A stretch of DNA of 64,000 nucleotides from Dryas octopetala (GCA_963921425.1 OY992837.1:13489896-13553895), one strand, 5' to 3'. Shown: positions 23,862 to 36,572, numbered from the stretch's first letter. Notes: generated by a model from the sequence alone, not told the origin. Numbers and translations: made by a program.

Positions 23862-24174
23862 TGGAGGTGAGGTGATCCGGTGAGGGGGGATTGGGTGTTT
23901 TTAATTTTTTGGTCAGAGGTTGTCCGGAGAGGGAAGGGGAGGGCTGGGTGGGTTGGTGAAGGGGTGTTTATTTATTTATTTTTTTTTTTGTCTGAGTTGA
24001 TGGGGTGTGGTGAGAAATTTTGTGAAATGTATAAAATAGGGGTATTATGGTAATTGGGAGGGGTGTGTATTTGAGAAAATTTAATTGTGAGAGAAGTGTG
24101 AGGGTGTGAAATGAGAAAAAATGTGAAAAGGGTGTGCAAAAAGAAAAAAAAAAGGTGTGCAAATAATAAGTCTC
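22900..24174. mobile_element. Foldback transposon with arms of about 600 bp
   Basis: 1275 bp flanked by TTTTTCTT (22892-22899 and 24175-24182). The ends are GAGAGCTGTTATTTGCACACC and, inverted, GAGACTTATTATTTGCACACC. The arms pair over most of their length, including GCATGCAGCACCACCT and CATTTCAC.CGACCCACCCAG blocks and CT/GA-rich tracts. The loop is near 23420-23500. The GC-rich arms differ sharply from the AT-rich surroundings. No transposase is present. The 8-bp duplication and terminal G leave the superfamily open (Mutator-like or other). Confidence 0.85.
23776..23858. repeat. (GA)n microsatellite in the foldback arm
   Basis: About 83 bp of nearly uninterrupted GA repeat. The opposite arm has only a short CT tract, so the expansion happened on one side after the element formed. 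Confidence 0.92.
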
Positions 24175-24368
24175 TTTTTCTTTTTGAGTTTATTTTGTCT
24201 AATATTATGTAGTTTTAATTAATTATTTATTTTTTTTAAAAGATAATTATGAATGATTCAGGCATTTCTAGCTCTTTTCCTTCATTAGAAAGGAAAATAA
24301 ATTTTAAACTCTAAACTTGAAACATCAATTACGTACGTACATTTTAAAATGGGGAGCTTTAGGGGGTG

Positions 24369-24765
24369 TCTTCAACTCTGATTTCATTCGATTTTAAATG
24401 TCCAATGAAATCTAGGTATCCTCAACTCAGATTTTATTGGAATCCAAAGAAATCAAGGTGTCTCCAATTCAGATTTTAATAGATTCCAATGAAATCTAGG
24501 TGTCTTAAAAAAGTCATAGATTTCATTAAGTGAAAAATTTTAATAGATTTGAATGGATTTAGATGAATTTTTTACACATACCAACTTTCATAAAAATTTT
24601 AGCCGATTCCCTTAGATTTTATGAAAAACTAAATAATTGGTGAAGATGTCATAAAAAAGTTTCAGGAAAAGGATGTCAAGAAAATTTTATATGAAAAATA
24701 ATCAATTGTCAATAAATAATGTCATAAAAAAAATTATCAATTGATTTTCGAAATGCAATAACAGT
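24369..24765. other. Copy-B-specific block (possible old element)
   Basis: Replaces the copy-A block 12073-12655. It contains four spaced variants of a GTGTCTTCAACTCAGATTT..ATGAAATCTAGGT motif. I cannot name a family or see ends. Confidence 0.45.
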
Positions 24766-25287
24766 TGGCACTAAAGAAAAGTCTCACATTATTAAATAAA
24801 GATGTGTAGGGTACGTCTTATATTCGTCAACTCCTACACATGACTTAGAGTTGTGTATCAACATTAATTCTAAAGTTGTAGATTGTAGATGATCATGGTG
24901 CACAACACTAATGTACAAAATAAATCATGACCACTGATTCTTTTGAATTAAACTATTAATTCTTAATCATAATGTAATTGAACAAACCATTTGATTGATT
25001 AAAATATATAGTCGCTGAATGAGACGAAACAAAATGGATAATGTCATATACTCATATCCATCCTTGCCACGAACTCATCACGAGGATTACTAGTAATTCT
25101 CATCTTTGCTTTGTTCTGCAATCTCTAATTTTTCTTTTTCATCTACCGTATGTTATCTGCTTAGAAAAACATAAAGAAAAGAAAATTGTCCTTAAGTAGG
25201 CTCTTTCAAACAAACAAGGAACACATATAATCCATGGACTAATGCCCCACTCCTCCAAGTCCAAGCACGACATTGGTGAAGCATACT

Positions 25288-26928
25288 TGTTAGTTTCTAG
25301 GATTTGTTAATGTTGGCTATTTTCCTTGTCAAAACAATTGTATTAATTTGTATTTATTCACTCACAAGCTCTAGGCTAGATTTAGGACAAGACCTGCTGC
25401 TTTGAAGAAGTCATGAATGAACAAGTCACAAGGTATACTGCACTTCATTCATTTCATGAAATTAACAGATTTCTGTCTATTTGACTAGTCATTCACTGAT
25501 CATAATGAACACTGTTTTTCACGTACTGTAACTGTCACTTAAGTCACAGTTGCTACAGTGGGTCATTTCGGGTTTTGCTTTTTAACCCCAATTCTTTGAA
25601 AGCCCATATTCTGTTTAGTATTAGACATGCATGTGCATTGCACAAGACTTGTTTTTTCCACTGTAGCATTCAGATCTGATTTCCTCTTTCCCATTCACAC
25701 ACACACTATTCATCATCTTCTACATTCTGATTTTTAAATGCAAAATTCCTTTTGACAGCTGATTTTTTCTATCCTTAGTAAATACTAGGATACCCCTCTA
25801 GGACAAAGGGAATATGCCCTTAATCCGTCTCTTGTGGACAGCCATTGATTGGCTTCCACGTGGCATGGGCGAACATGCCCCTTGCGTGGGTGTGTACGGG
25901 GATAAGTGGGCTGGCTGTCCAGATCTGGTGTGGGCGTCGATGAGCCATTTTGAGCGTGATTCTTGATTTCTCACGCCTGGGTATTTTTCCATGTGAAGTG
26001 CTTATCTTCATAAATTTTCAGAAAATGGTTTTTAAATCTTGATAAATCACAAAGAGATTTTCTGAAATTGTTTTTGTTAAATCTGAAATTCCATATGGGT
26101 TTGAGTGCTTAAATGTCTTCACACATTCTTCAAACACATTCATTTTAGATTTAACTTGAAGGATTCAATATTGATCTTTTCATGCCGATAGCTTGAGAAG
26201 ATTGATCTTTGTTTGTGAATCCTACATTTGCATATCATGTTCATGCATTGATGAAACCACTTAGCTTGGTGCGGATTGGTGCCATGGGTTGATGAGCTTG
26301 GAGTGGAGCTGCCTTCTTCATGAATGACCATCTGCCTTGCGTATGGAAGTTGCACAAAATGGGTAAGCTAGCTGCCACTTAGTCTAGGACTTAGTGATTG
26401 AGCTTGTGTGCTGATTGCCCTCCTTTGTATTGAACTTCTGATTTAGTGGATTGCCTGGTCAGCTGGATAGACCCCCAGTTTTTACCCTTTGTGGTTTTTC
26501 TGGGTGAACATCTTGTGTGTTTCTGTCTTCCATATTTGTGTTGTTATGATTACTGACTCACTCATCTTTTAAACACAAATCTGTACTGGAGCTATTTGAT
26601 TAAAATTGATATATGCCTTATATAATTGTTTAGAAAAACACACACCACTGTAGTTGTGGATAACACTGGGATGCCTATTGTGATGGATCCTCTGAGTGTA
26701 TAGGATGTCACTTGATCCTTGGTGTGTTTGATTTGTGTTGTTTTACTGAAGTGATTTTTGGTTTTTAGAAGTCAATGTGGAGTTTCACATTTTGTTACTG
26801 GACTGTCTGAGTTGTGTTTGGTTGACTAGTTCGTGAGTAATCACATAAACCAAAATTTGGGGTCCGATCACTGAAAGTAAAATTAATCAAGTTAATTAAG
26901 TGAATAGATCACCTAAATTAAACTTACA
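25288..26928 (+). repeat. 5' LTR of the Copia element
   Basis: 1641 bp from TGTTAG to CTTACA, matching the 3' LTR throughout. Confidence 0.95.
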
Positions 26929-26930
26929 AT

Positions 26931-26942
26931 TGGTATCAGAGC
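26931..26942 (+). promoter_or_regulatory. Primer-binding site (initiator Met tRNA)
   Basis: TGGTATCAGAGC lies two bases after the 5' LTR. It is complementary to the 3' end of plant initiator methionine tRNA, the usual Copia primer. Confidence 0.9.
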
Positions 26943-27002
26943 GCTACTCTAAAAGCAAATAGAGAGATCCTAGGGTGTTGTTTGTTTTCTAGGTGTGTCT
27001 AG

Positions 27003-30000
27003 ATGGAAAGAGATCGCGTTGCAGGATCTTGCAACTCACCTCCATTCTTTGATGGCAGCAACTACGCTGCTTGGAGAGAAAAATTTGAAATTTTTCTTGA
27101 TGCCTATGACGAGTTGGCATATGAGTATCTCAATGTTGAGTGGATTCCTCCCACACGAACTGTTGATGGGATTGAAACTCCTAAGCCTAGGTCCGAATGG
27201 TCTTTTGCCGAAGTCACGGCCTCTAGCTCCAACAAGAAGGCTAGAAATGCTATTGTCACTGCACTATCTTCCTCACAATTTGCACACATACAACATTGTG
27301 TCACGGCTAGGTAAGCTTGGAACAAACTTAGGGTTGTTCATGAGGGGGACAAACAAGTTAGGTCACTTAAGCTTCAAATGGTACATGCCAAATTTGAAGA
27401 AATTAGGATGAAAGAGTCCGAGTCATTTTCCGAGTTCTATGAAAGATTGGAAGCCCTCACAAATGAAGCCATGTCCCTAGGTAAACCTTATGAGGAGTCT
27501 ACCATTGTCCAAAAGGTTCTTAGATCTCTACCTAAGAGATTTCAATCTAAGAAGCATGCAATACAAGAAGTCCAAAATTTGGATGAACTCAAAATTGGTA
27601 AATTGGTAGGAAAGCTTAAAACCTTTGAGATGGAACTTGAAATGGATGAAAGGGATAGCAAGAAGTCAAAAGATATTGCTTTGCAAAGTGTCAAAGAGAT
27701 GAGTGAAAACTTGAGTGAAAAATCATCCATGTCCGATGATGAGGTTGCCCTTTTTGTCAAAAGATTTAGACGAATTCTTAGAAATAAAGGGAGAGAAGCT
27801 AGAACTAGTGGTAACAACTTTAAGGAGTTCAAATTCAAACCTCAAGGAGAGAATTCATTTGAGAGAAAACAAGAGAGGAAGCCTAACTTTAAAGAAGGAA
27901 GAACAACCAAGAGAGATGTGAAATGTTACACTTGTGGTGGAATAGGTCACATAGCAATTGAATGTGCAAACAATAGAAAGAATCATTCTTCAAGTAAGAA
28001 TAAAGCCATGAAAATCACTTGGAGTGATAGTGAGAGTGATGACTCAAATGATTGTGAGTCTTCTTCCGATGTTGAGGGTGATGAAGTTGCATTTGTTGCA
28101 TCAATCAAGGAGATTGATCAAGTAGATGGTGGGTCTGACTCAGAATCTGTTCCTGATGATGAGTCTTACACTGCACTTTGTGATAAGTATGACTTACTTT
28201 TCACCGAAACTCTTAGCATAAAGGAAGAAAATCAGAAACTAAAGAATGCTAAATTGAAATTGTGTGAGAAGATTGAGTCATTAGAGAGTGAATTAGAAAG
28301 TGTGGCTATCTTGAAACAAAATTTTGAGAGTCAAGTCAAAGTGCTCAAGGAGAGCAACATCTACTTTAAATCTTTGAATGAAAAGCTTGAAAAAGAAGTT
28401 CATGAAGCAAATGAGAGCATTGTTGAGCTCACCATTGGGGCTGAAAAGGTTGATAGGATGCTTAGGATTGGAAAGCTTCATGGTGACAAAACCGGTTTGG
28501 GTTTTAGTGAAAATAGTCCTAGTGTATCCAACACAAAGACCATTTTTGTCAAGTCAGAATCTGATCATAGTGTCAAAAAGGGTCTAGGTTTCATTGACAT
28601 TGGTCAAAATGCATCTCATTCTAAGTCAAGTCAAGCCACATCAAGTGTCACACAAATTGATTGTTCTACTTCACTTAGAAAAACAAAGTTTGTCCCGGTT
28701 TGTCATCATTGTCATGTCAAGGGTCACATTAGACCAAATTGCAACAAACTTAGAGGAAAGAAATCAAGTGAACCAAAGAGAAATGTTTCTCTACAAGAGC
28801 AAGTGAACAATCTACTCAAGGAGGTAACCAAAATTGCCTTACTTGTCACCCCACTTCCCAAAAATAAGCCAAGTCCACATCAAAGATGGGTTGTGAAGAG
28901 CTCCACTAAATGTCTAGTAACCTTGAATGCTTTTTCAGCCACTAAGAGGAACATTTGGTACCTAGATAGTGGGTGTTCCAAACATATGACGGGAGATAAG
29001 GAGGTCTTTACCTCTCTTGCTCCTTATGATGGTGGTAGTGTGACTTTTGGAGGAGGAGAGAAGTCATATGTGAGTGGAAAGGGGGTTGTACACATACCCG
29101 GTATACCCGAATTGAAAAATGTAAGATTTGTTGATGGGCTAAATTCTAATTTGCTTAGTATTAGCCAACTTTGTGATGAATGGGGTGGTGAAGTGTGTAT
29201 GTCCAAAAGTGGATGTAGAATTGTTGACTCCCAAGGAAGGGAGATCTTGAATGCCCCTAGGTCTAGGGATGATTGCTATGTGTTTGATGGCAATGTTGGA
29301 AAAATTGAGAATACTTGCAATAGAGCTATTGATGACACTAGCTCTCTTTGGCATCAAAGACTTGGTCACATTAATGTTCATGACCTTTACAAGTTGTCTA
29401 AGCATGAGGTTGTTAGAGGTCTTCCAAAGATAGGAAAGCCCGAAACTTTTGTTTGTGGTCCATGTCAAATGGGGAAACAAACCAAAGAACCACACAAAAG
29501 AGTCAAAGACATAGGCACCTCTAGGACACTTGAACTAATTCACTTGGATTTAGTTGGTCCGGTCCAAACCTTGTCAATAGGTGGAAAGAAATACATTCTA
29601 GTCATGGTAGATGATTTTTCTAGGTACACTTGGGTGTCATTTCTTAAGGACAAGTCGGAGACATTTCATCATTTTGCCAAGATTGTGAAACTGCTGAAAA
29701 GTGAAGGTATGATGAGTCTGTCAACCCTGTCCAGAATTAGATCAGACCATGGTACTGAGTTTGAAAACTCTCAATTCGATGAGTTTTGTTGTCAAATGGG
29801 TATTAAACATGAATTCTCAGCTCCAATAACGCCCCAACAAAATGGAATCGTTGAGAGAAAGAATAGGGTTTTGATTGAGATGGCTAGAGTGATGTTGAAT
29901 AGCAAAAATCTTGCTAAACATTTCTGGGCTGAGGCGGTAAACACGGCATGTTACATCATAAATAGAGTCTACCTTAGGCCGGGAACCAAAAAGACTCCCT

Positions 30001-32052
30001 ATGAACTGTGGAAGGGTAGGAAACCTAAGGTTACACACTTTAGAGTGTTTGGGAGTGCATGTTACATCCTTAGGGATAGAGAACATTTGGGAAAATTTGA
30101 TTCCAAGAGTGATGAGGGTCTGTTCTTAGGCTATTCATCCAACAGTAGAGCTTTTAGAGTCTTCAATTTGCGAACAAATTCTATGTTGGAATCCATAAAT
30201 GTGAAAATAGATGATCATGATGCATCTATTGAAATGGCTGCAGATAAGGATGGATTGTTCCCACAATCTGATCCGAAAGAGGTTAGTTTGGTTAAAGAAG
30301 AGTCCAAGTCAGGTAGTGATGAACCTACTGATGACTCAAAAATTGTTGAGTTTGACAAGTCAGAGAGCGAACAAAATGAAAAAACTCTGAGTGACAGATC
30401 TGAAAAACCAAGATGGGTGAGGTGTAACCATGGTGAAGATGTAATTCTAGGTTCCTTAGACCAGCCAGTTAGGACTAGAAAACAAATGGCCAATGAACTT
30501 GCTCATGTGTGTTATGTTTCCATTGTTGAACCTAAAAATGTCAAAGAAGCACTCAATCATGAGGAATGGGTGAGTGCAATGCATGAGGAATTGAACCAAT
30601 TTGAGAGGAACCAAGTGTGGACCCTTGTAGAGAGACCAACCAACACAAATGTCATTGGAACCAAATGGATATTCAAAAATAAATCCGATGAATTTGGGAA
30701 TGTAGTTAGAAACAAGGCTAGGCTTGTTGCTCAAGGGTACTCTCAATTAGAGGGTATTGATTTTGATGAGACTTTTGCACCCGTTGCTAGACTTGAGTCC
30801 GTTAGGTTGCTTTGTGCCATTGCATGTCATCTTAGGTTCAAATTGTATCAAATGGATGTCAAAACAGCGTTTTTAAATGGTTACTTGAATGAGGAAGTTT
30901 TTGTAGAACAACCAAAAGGTTTTGAGGATCCTCACATGAGAGATGGTGTTATAAATTGAGGAAAGCCTTGTATGGGCTGAAGCAAGCTCCAAGAGCTTGG
31001 TATGAGAGACTCTCTCATCACTTGTTGTCCAATGGGTATCAAAGAGGGTCGGTTGACAAGACCCTATTTGTAAAAAGATTAAAAAATGATGTCTTGATTG
31101 CTCAAGTTTATGTGGATGATATTGTCTTTGGTTCAACTTCAGATTTTCATGTTAAGAGATTCATTGATGTAATGTCTAGTGAATTTGAAATGAGTCTAGT
31201 TGGTGAAATGAATTTCTTTTTGGGGCTTCAAGTCAAGCAAGTAGATAGTGGGATATTATCTCCCAATCTAAGTATGCTAGAAACTTGGTCAAAAAGTTTG
31301 GGCTTGAGTCTTCCAAAGTGGCTACTACTCCAATGAGTAAAAGCTCCAAACTTCATAGGGATCCAAGTGGTAAGCAAGTGGACCAAACCTTGTATAGAAG
31401 CATGATAGGAAGTCTCCTCTACCTCACAGCTAGTAGACCGGACATATCATTTGCGGTAGGAGTGTGTGCTAGGTTCCAAAGTGATCCCAAAGAATCCCAT
31501 TTGTTTGCAACAAAAAGAATCATCAAATATGTAAGTGGGACTCTTGACTATGGGTTGTGGTATACCCATGATACCAACACTAAATTGGTTGGATTTAGTG
31601 ACTCCGATTGGGCTGGGTGTAGTGATGATTTGAAGAGCACCTCGGGTGGTGCTTTCTATGTTGGGAATAACCTAGTGTCTTGGCATAGCAAGAAGCAGAA
31701 TTCTGTCTCTTTGTCGACTGCTGAAGCTGAATACATAGCAGCAGGGAGTTGTTGTACACAACTCATTTGGATGAGGCAAATGTTAGCCGATTATGGAATT
31801 GATGAGAAAACTTTTCTCATCTATTGTGATAACATGAGTGCTATAGATATCTCCAAGAACCCGGTGCAACATACTAGAACCAAGCATATTGACATAAGAC
31901 ATCATTTCATTCGAGATCTTGTGGAGAGTGGCACTCTTACCTTGACTTTTGTTCCTTCCGAACAACAACTTGCAGACATCTTTACAAAAGCTCTAGAGAA
32001 TCCAAAGCACATTAGTCTTCGGAAGTCAATTGGCATTTGTACACATGCATGA
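27003..32052 (+). pseudogene. Copia gag-pol region (fossil coding region)
   Basis: Recognisable parts in order: gag with a Ty1-copia capsid-like region and two zinc knuckles ([14 protein letters not shown] near 27925 and [14 protein letters not shown] near 28702); aspartic protease around [14 protein letters not shown] (28957); integrase with LWHQRLGH (29346) and a catalytic core around [10 protein letters not shown] (29741); reverse transcriptase with WIFKNK (30667) and YVDDIVFGS (31110); RNase H with LSTAEAEYIAAG (31711). The region is nearly whole but interrupted a few times. Confidence 0.93.
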
Positions 32053-32922
32053 GTCTTTGTAGTTAAATGTGCTTCATTGTTTAAGTTTCTTTTATTTGGT
32101 TAAGTAGTTTTTCTTTTAAAGAAAATAACCACCTTGAAAGGTCTTAACATTATGTGTCACACTCTCTTTGATATTCAAAAAGCTTCTTGCATAACATGAG
32201 TCATGTCAATAAGCATAATCCCCCCTTCTTGTCAAATGTTGGCCTTGAGATTTTTTATTTTATTTTAACACTTTGTCATAATCAATCAAACTTGTTCAAT
32301 GATTTTCAATGACAATTTGTTTGAGGATGGAATTTAGCCCTTCAATATAATCCCTCATTTGTGACACATCATTAGCTAAAATTTTCCTCATTTGAACAAA
32401 TGTGCACCATTCAAAAAAAAAAGGAAGGAAGTGTGACCAAAGAAGTCACGGCCCTAGGGAGAAACAAGGTGTTTTTATGGTGTTCTAGGGTAAAGAGTCG
32501 CAAAATTGGACCAATTCATTGCACTTAACTTGGGATGTGCCTAAACAAAACAAATGAAAATAATTTTTGAAAAGCCATTGTCATGAGTTGAAAAACCTTG
32601 TTTTCAAGAATTGTTCCCAAATCAGAAATTCTCTTGAGTTGTTAAATTCTAATCTCTTATTGTGGATGAAAATTATTTAACCTCTTTGGTTGTCATTGAC
32701 ATTGTTTTACCATCTTGAACAAGTCTTGCATGCTAGCATTGACCTCCCTATATCCCAAATATGCTTATTTTCTTGCTCAAAATTTGCATTTTTCATTTTC
32801 CATATCTATGAGAGTGTTGATATTGGTGGTTAATTCTTTTCAAATGTGTTTGTTGTTTTGTCAAATTTGTTTTGTCAAAAATAAATTCCCTGAAGCACAT
32901 CTAACTCATAGATTTTCCTTGT

Positions 32923-34584
32923 GTGTCATTGCTTCCAATTCTCCAAGGATTCCTCTATCTTTTTCTGTTTTATGTTCCAGTACGCAGTTTGTTCATTTTG
33001 ACTAGTCTCACACTCATCAAATACAGTCAATTTAACACAGACCCATTCTGCATTTTAAATCACTGTTCATTAAGGGCTTTTCAGACTTTTGTCATCTCTA
33101 TCAGCCCTTATAAGCCACGCGCCCCTCTTTCCTATTTCAAATCCCTAACATTTCAGAATTCCCCTCTTATATTCTCCTCTCCAGCCGCATCTCTCTCTCT
33201 CTCTCATCTCTTCGACCTTCCGCCTCCCACATCTCGCTTGCGCCGCCGTCGGCCCCACCTCCTCTCGCCTGCGTCTCTGTCGGCCTCACTGCCATTCGCG
33301 ACTCAGTCTGTGTCGCTGCTCGGGTTTCTTGTCTCTTCTCGCGTCTTCATCCATCATCTCGGGCCTCTCCCCATGTCGGGCTCCACCATCATTCCTTCTC
33401 GCAGCCGACAACGACCCTCTACGCCGGAGGACTGTGAAGAGGAAGACTTCCTCAACGACCACAACCGTTTTTCAACTCGATGGGCCAAGCGATTCTTTCG
33501 CATTGTGCAAACCCGATCAGTGGTCTCTGAGCGACATTACAGGTTAGAGGAATTCAATCTCCACCTTTTTCGTCAAGTCTTCTCCTTCCTCAGTGACTAT
33601 CAAGTTTCCACATTGAATGACCTCCCTCTCACCGTCCCCTCCTACAACCTCACCATAGTTCAGGAGTTTTATGCAAATTTTCCGGGTCGCCTTGCCCGAA
33701 CAGATTTTAGAGTCTATGTGCGAAATCGGGATGTGTATTTTCGGCCTAGTATCATTTGTCGGATTCTTGGGTTAAAGCCATCAACCTACACTAATTACCA
33801 GCAATACTTGGAACGGTCTCGTTCCTACACTGCTGCCCACTTCCAGGCCGTGGCCTATGTTAACCCTGCTACCCCTTTAAAGGATGGTGTGTTGCTTGAG
33901 AAGTCTGAATTCAAACCTTTTCACAGGTTTTTGTGGGATTTTGTGCGTCACAATATCATTCCTACCTCCCACAACTCACACCCTTCTGCTGAGCAAATTC
34001 AAGTGATGATGTCTTTTCTGAATAAGGACCCTGTTCCCATAGCTTTTCTTATTTATGAACACATTCAGACCAAGACAATAGGCAGTGGTCGTGACCACAA
34101 GGGTGCCCTCATTTTCCCTCTCCTTATTCACCTCCTCTGTGCCCGCAGTGGTGTCTCCTCTGTGGCTGACTTGGATACCTTTGCTGAGCCCATGGCTGAT
34201 TACACAAAATCAGTCATGAAGGTTAGTGAAACCTTTGCTCGCAAAAAGCGAGGGGATCAGGCTCCATCTCTTGAACAAGCAAACGCTGCACTCCTTGCCA
34301 AGGTCAAAGGTCAATCGGCCATCATTGCGGATCTCATGGCCCAACTAGCAGCCCACACAGCTAACTTTGCTACCTTTGCCCTCGTTCCATATTCTGATGG
34401 ACTCCACACTGAGGATGGTGATCCACATGCTGATATTCGTGATCATTCTGATGACGCTCCAGAGATGGACCCCACCGCCACTTCCGTGCCAGCAAGCTCA
34501 GTAGCCTTTCAGCCTGAAGATGACTTTGAACTTGCCATGCAAGCTCGTTACAGAGATGCCGCTGCTGCCGGTTCTCAGTTTTAG
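32923..34584 (+). CDS. Third reading frame of the Copia element (SIRE-type 'env-like' / putative plant transposon protein)
   Basis: An open frame of 553 codons between pol and the 3' LTR; the first well-supported Met is probably MSGSTIIPSRSRQ at 33373. The core (EFYANFPGR, then VYFRPSIICRILGL) resembles the 'putative plant transposon protein' domain found in many plant retroelement accessory frames, as I recall it. An Ala-rich segment near the end could form a coiled coil. I see no clear membrane anchor, so 'envelope' is a historical label rather than a demonstrated function. Confidence 0.65.
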   Translation: MSLLPILQGFLYLFLFYVPVRSLFILTSLTLIKYSQFNTDPFCILNHCSLRAFQTFVISISPYKPRAPLSYFKSLTFQNSPLIFSSPAASLSLSHLFDLPPPTSRLRRRRPHLLSPASLSASLPFATQSVSLLGFLVSSRVFIHHLGPLPMSGSTIIPSRSRQRPSTPEDCEEEDFLNDHNRFSTRWAKRFFRIVQTRSVVSERHYRLEEFNLHLFRQVFSFLSDYQVSTLNDLPLTVPSYNLTIVQEFYANFPGRLARTDFRVYVRNRDVYFRPSIICRILGLKPSTYTNYQQYLERSRSYTAAHFQAVAYVNPATPLKDGVLLEKSEFKPFHRFLWDFVRHNIIPTSHNSHPSAEQIQVMMSFLNKDPVPIAFLIYEHIQTKTIGSGRDHKGALIFPLLIHLLCARSGVSSVADLDTFAEPMADYTKSVMKVSETFARKKRGDQAPSLEQANAALLAKVKGQSAIIADLMAQLAAHTANFATFALVPYSDGLHTEDGDPHADIRDHSDDAPEMDPTATSVPASSVAFQPEDDFELAMQARYRDAAAAGSQF

Positions 34585-34917
34585 GGGGAGTTAGTTTTAG
34601 GGGTAGTTAGAATTTAGGGGGAGTTAGACTTGTATGAAATGTTTCTCTTTCGGCATGTACTTTTCTTGCATATCTCTCCATTTTTCTGTGTTTCTGAACT
34701 GGATTTTCATTTATGACTGACCTTTTGTCTTTCCGTGACAAAAAGGGGGAGAATGTATTGGTTGTTGTTTAATTTCCATTGCTTGCTGCGTTTAAACTGC
34801 ATACTATCATATTTTGTGTTGTGCAAGTTCTTCTTCTTGCAGGTACATTATAACAAGTGTTGGGCTGTGTGTTGAGAGTCTTGTGAGGTGATTGGGTTAT
34901 TGTTTTGTCAAGGAAAG

Positions 34918-34930
34918 CCAAAGGGGGAGA
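34918..34930 (+). promoter_or_regulatory. Polypurine tract of the Copia element
   Basis: AAAGGGGGAGA lies immediately before the 3' LTR, the usual position for plus-strand priming. Confidence 0.85.
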
Positions 34931-34931
34931 T

Positions 34932-36572
34932 TGTTAGTTTCTAGGATTTGTTAATGTTGGCTATTTTCCTTGTCAAAACAATTGTATTAATTTGTATTTA
35001 TTCACTCACAAGCTCTAGGCTAGATTTAGGACAAGACCTGCTGCTTTGAAGAAGTCATGAATGAACAAGTCACAAGGTATACTGCACTTCATTCATTTCA
35101 TGAAATTAACAGATTTCTGTCTATTTGACTAGTCATTCACTGATCATAATGAACACTGTTTTTCACGTACTGTAACTGTCACTTAAGTCACAGTTGCTAC
35201 AGTGGGTCATTTCGGGTTTTGCTTTTTAACCCCAATTCTTTGAAAGCCCATATTCTGTTTAATATTAGACATGCATGTGCATTGCACAAGACTTGTTTTT
35301 TCCACTGTAGCATTCAGATCTGATTTCCTCTTTCCCATTCACACACACACTATTCATCATCTTCTACATTCTGATTTTTAAATGCAAAATTCCTTTTGAC
35401 AGCTGATTTTTTCTATCCTTAGTAAATACTAGGATACCCCTCTAGGACAAAGGGAATATGCCCTTAATCCGTCTCTTGTGGACAGCCATTGATTGGCTTC
35501 CACGTGGCATGGGCGAACATGCCCCTTGCGTGGGTGTGTACGGGGATAAGTGGGCTGGCTGTCCAGATCTGGTGTGGGCGTCGATGAGCCATTTTGAGCG
35601 TGATTCTTGATTTCTCACGCCTGGGTATTTTTCCATGTGAAGTGCTTATCTTCATAAATTTTCAGAAAATGGTTTTTAAATCTTGATAAATCACAAAGAG
35701 ATTTTCTGAAATTGTTTTTGTTAAATCTGAAATTCCATATGGGTTTGAGTGCTTAAATGTCTTCACACATTCTTCAAACACATTCATTTTAGATTTAACT
35801 TGAAGGATTCAATATTGATCTTTTCATGCCGATAGCTTGAGAAGATTGATCTTTGTTTGTGAATCCTACATTTGCATATCATGTTCATGCATTGATGAAA
35901 CCACTTAGCTTGGTGCGGATTGGTGCCATGGGTTGATGAGCTTGGAGTGGAGCTGCCTTCTTCATGAATGACCATCTGCCTTGCGTATGGAAGTTGCACA
36001 AAATGGGTAAGCTAGCTGCCACTTAGTCTAGGACTTAGTGATTGAGCTTGTGTGCTGATTGCCCTCCTTTGTATTGAACTTCTGATTTAGTGGATTGCCT
36101 GGTCAGCTGGATAGACCCCCAGTTTTTACCCTTTGTGGTTTTTCTGGGTGAACATCTTGTGTGTTTCTGTCTTCCATATTTGTGTTGTTATGATTACTGA
36201 CTCACTCATCTTTTAAACACAAATCTGTACTGGAGCTATTTGATTAAAATTGATATATGCCTTATATAATTGTTTAGAAAAACACACACCACTGTAGTTG
36301 TGGATAACACTGGGATGCCTATTGTGATGGATCCTCTGAGTGTATAGGATGTCACTTGATCCTTGGTGTGTTTGATTTGTGTTGTTTTACTGAAGTGATT
36401 TTTGGTTTTTAGAAGTCAATGTGGAGTTTCACATTTTGTTACTGGACTGTCTGAGTTGTGTTTGGTTGACTAGTTCGTGAGTAATCACATAAACCAAAAA
36501 TTGGGGTCCGATCACTGAAAGTAAAATTAATCAAGTTAATTAAGTGAATAGATCACCTAAATTAAACTTACA
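34932..36572 (+). repeat. 3' LTR of the Copia element
   Basis: 1641 bp, the same length as the 5' LTR. About two substitutions were noticed (near 35261 and 36499). Confidence 0.95.

Larger units (their letters stand above)
25288..36572 (+). mobile_element. Copia LTR retrotransposon, SIRE/Maximus-like, 11.3 kb, very young
   Basis: Structurally complete: TG...CA LTRs of 1641 bp each (25288-26928 and 34932-36572), 5-bp target duplication ATACT (25283-25287 and 36573-36577), a primer site matching initiator-Met tRNA, a polypurine tract, a gag-pol region and an extra 3' reading frame. Gene order protease, integrase, reverse transcriptase, RNase H marks Copia. The large size and third reading frame suit the SIRE/Maximus lineage. 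By eye the LTRs differ at only about two sites in 1641 bp, so insertion is recent. The coding region carries a few breaks (about two or three), so this copy looks defective. It inserted into copy B only; copy A shows the empty site. Confidence 0.95.

Noticed and set aside
23191-23883. Several open frames on both strands rich in Pro/Ser or Arg/Glu
   Set aside because: They lie in the GC-rich arms and (GA)n tract of the foldback element; low-complexity composition explains them.
25798-26355. Small open frames in the LTR, repeated identically at 35442-35999
   Set aside because: They are in both LTRs of a young element and have no domain; identity reflects LTR youth, not coding selection.
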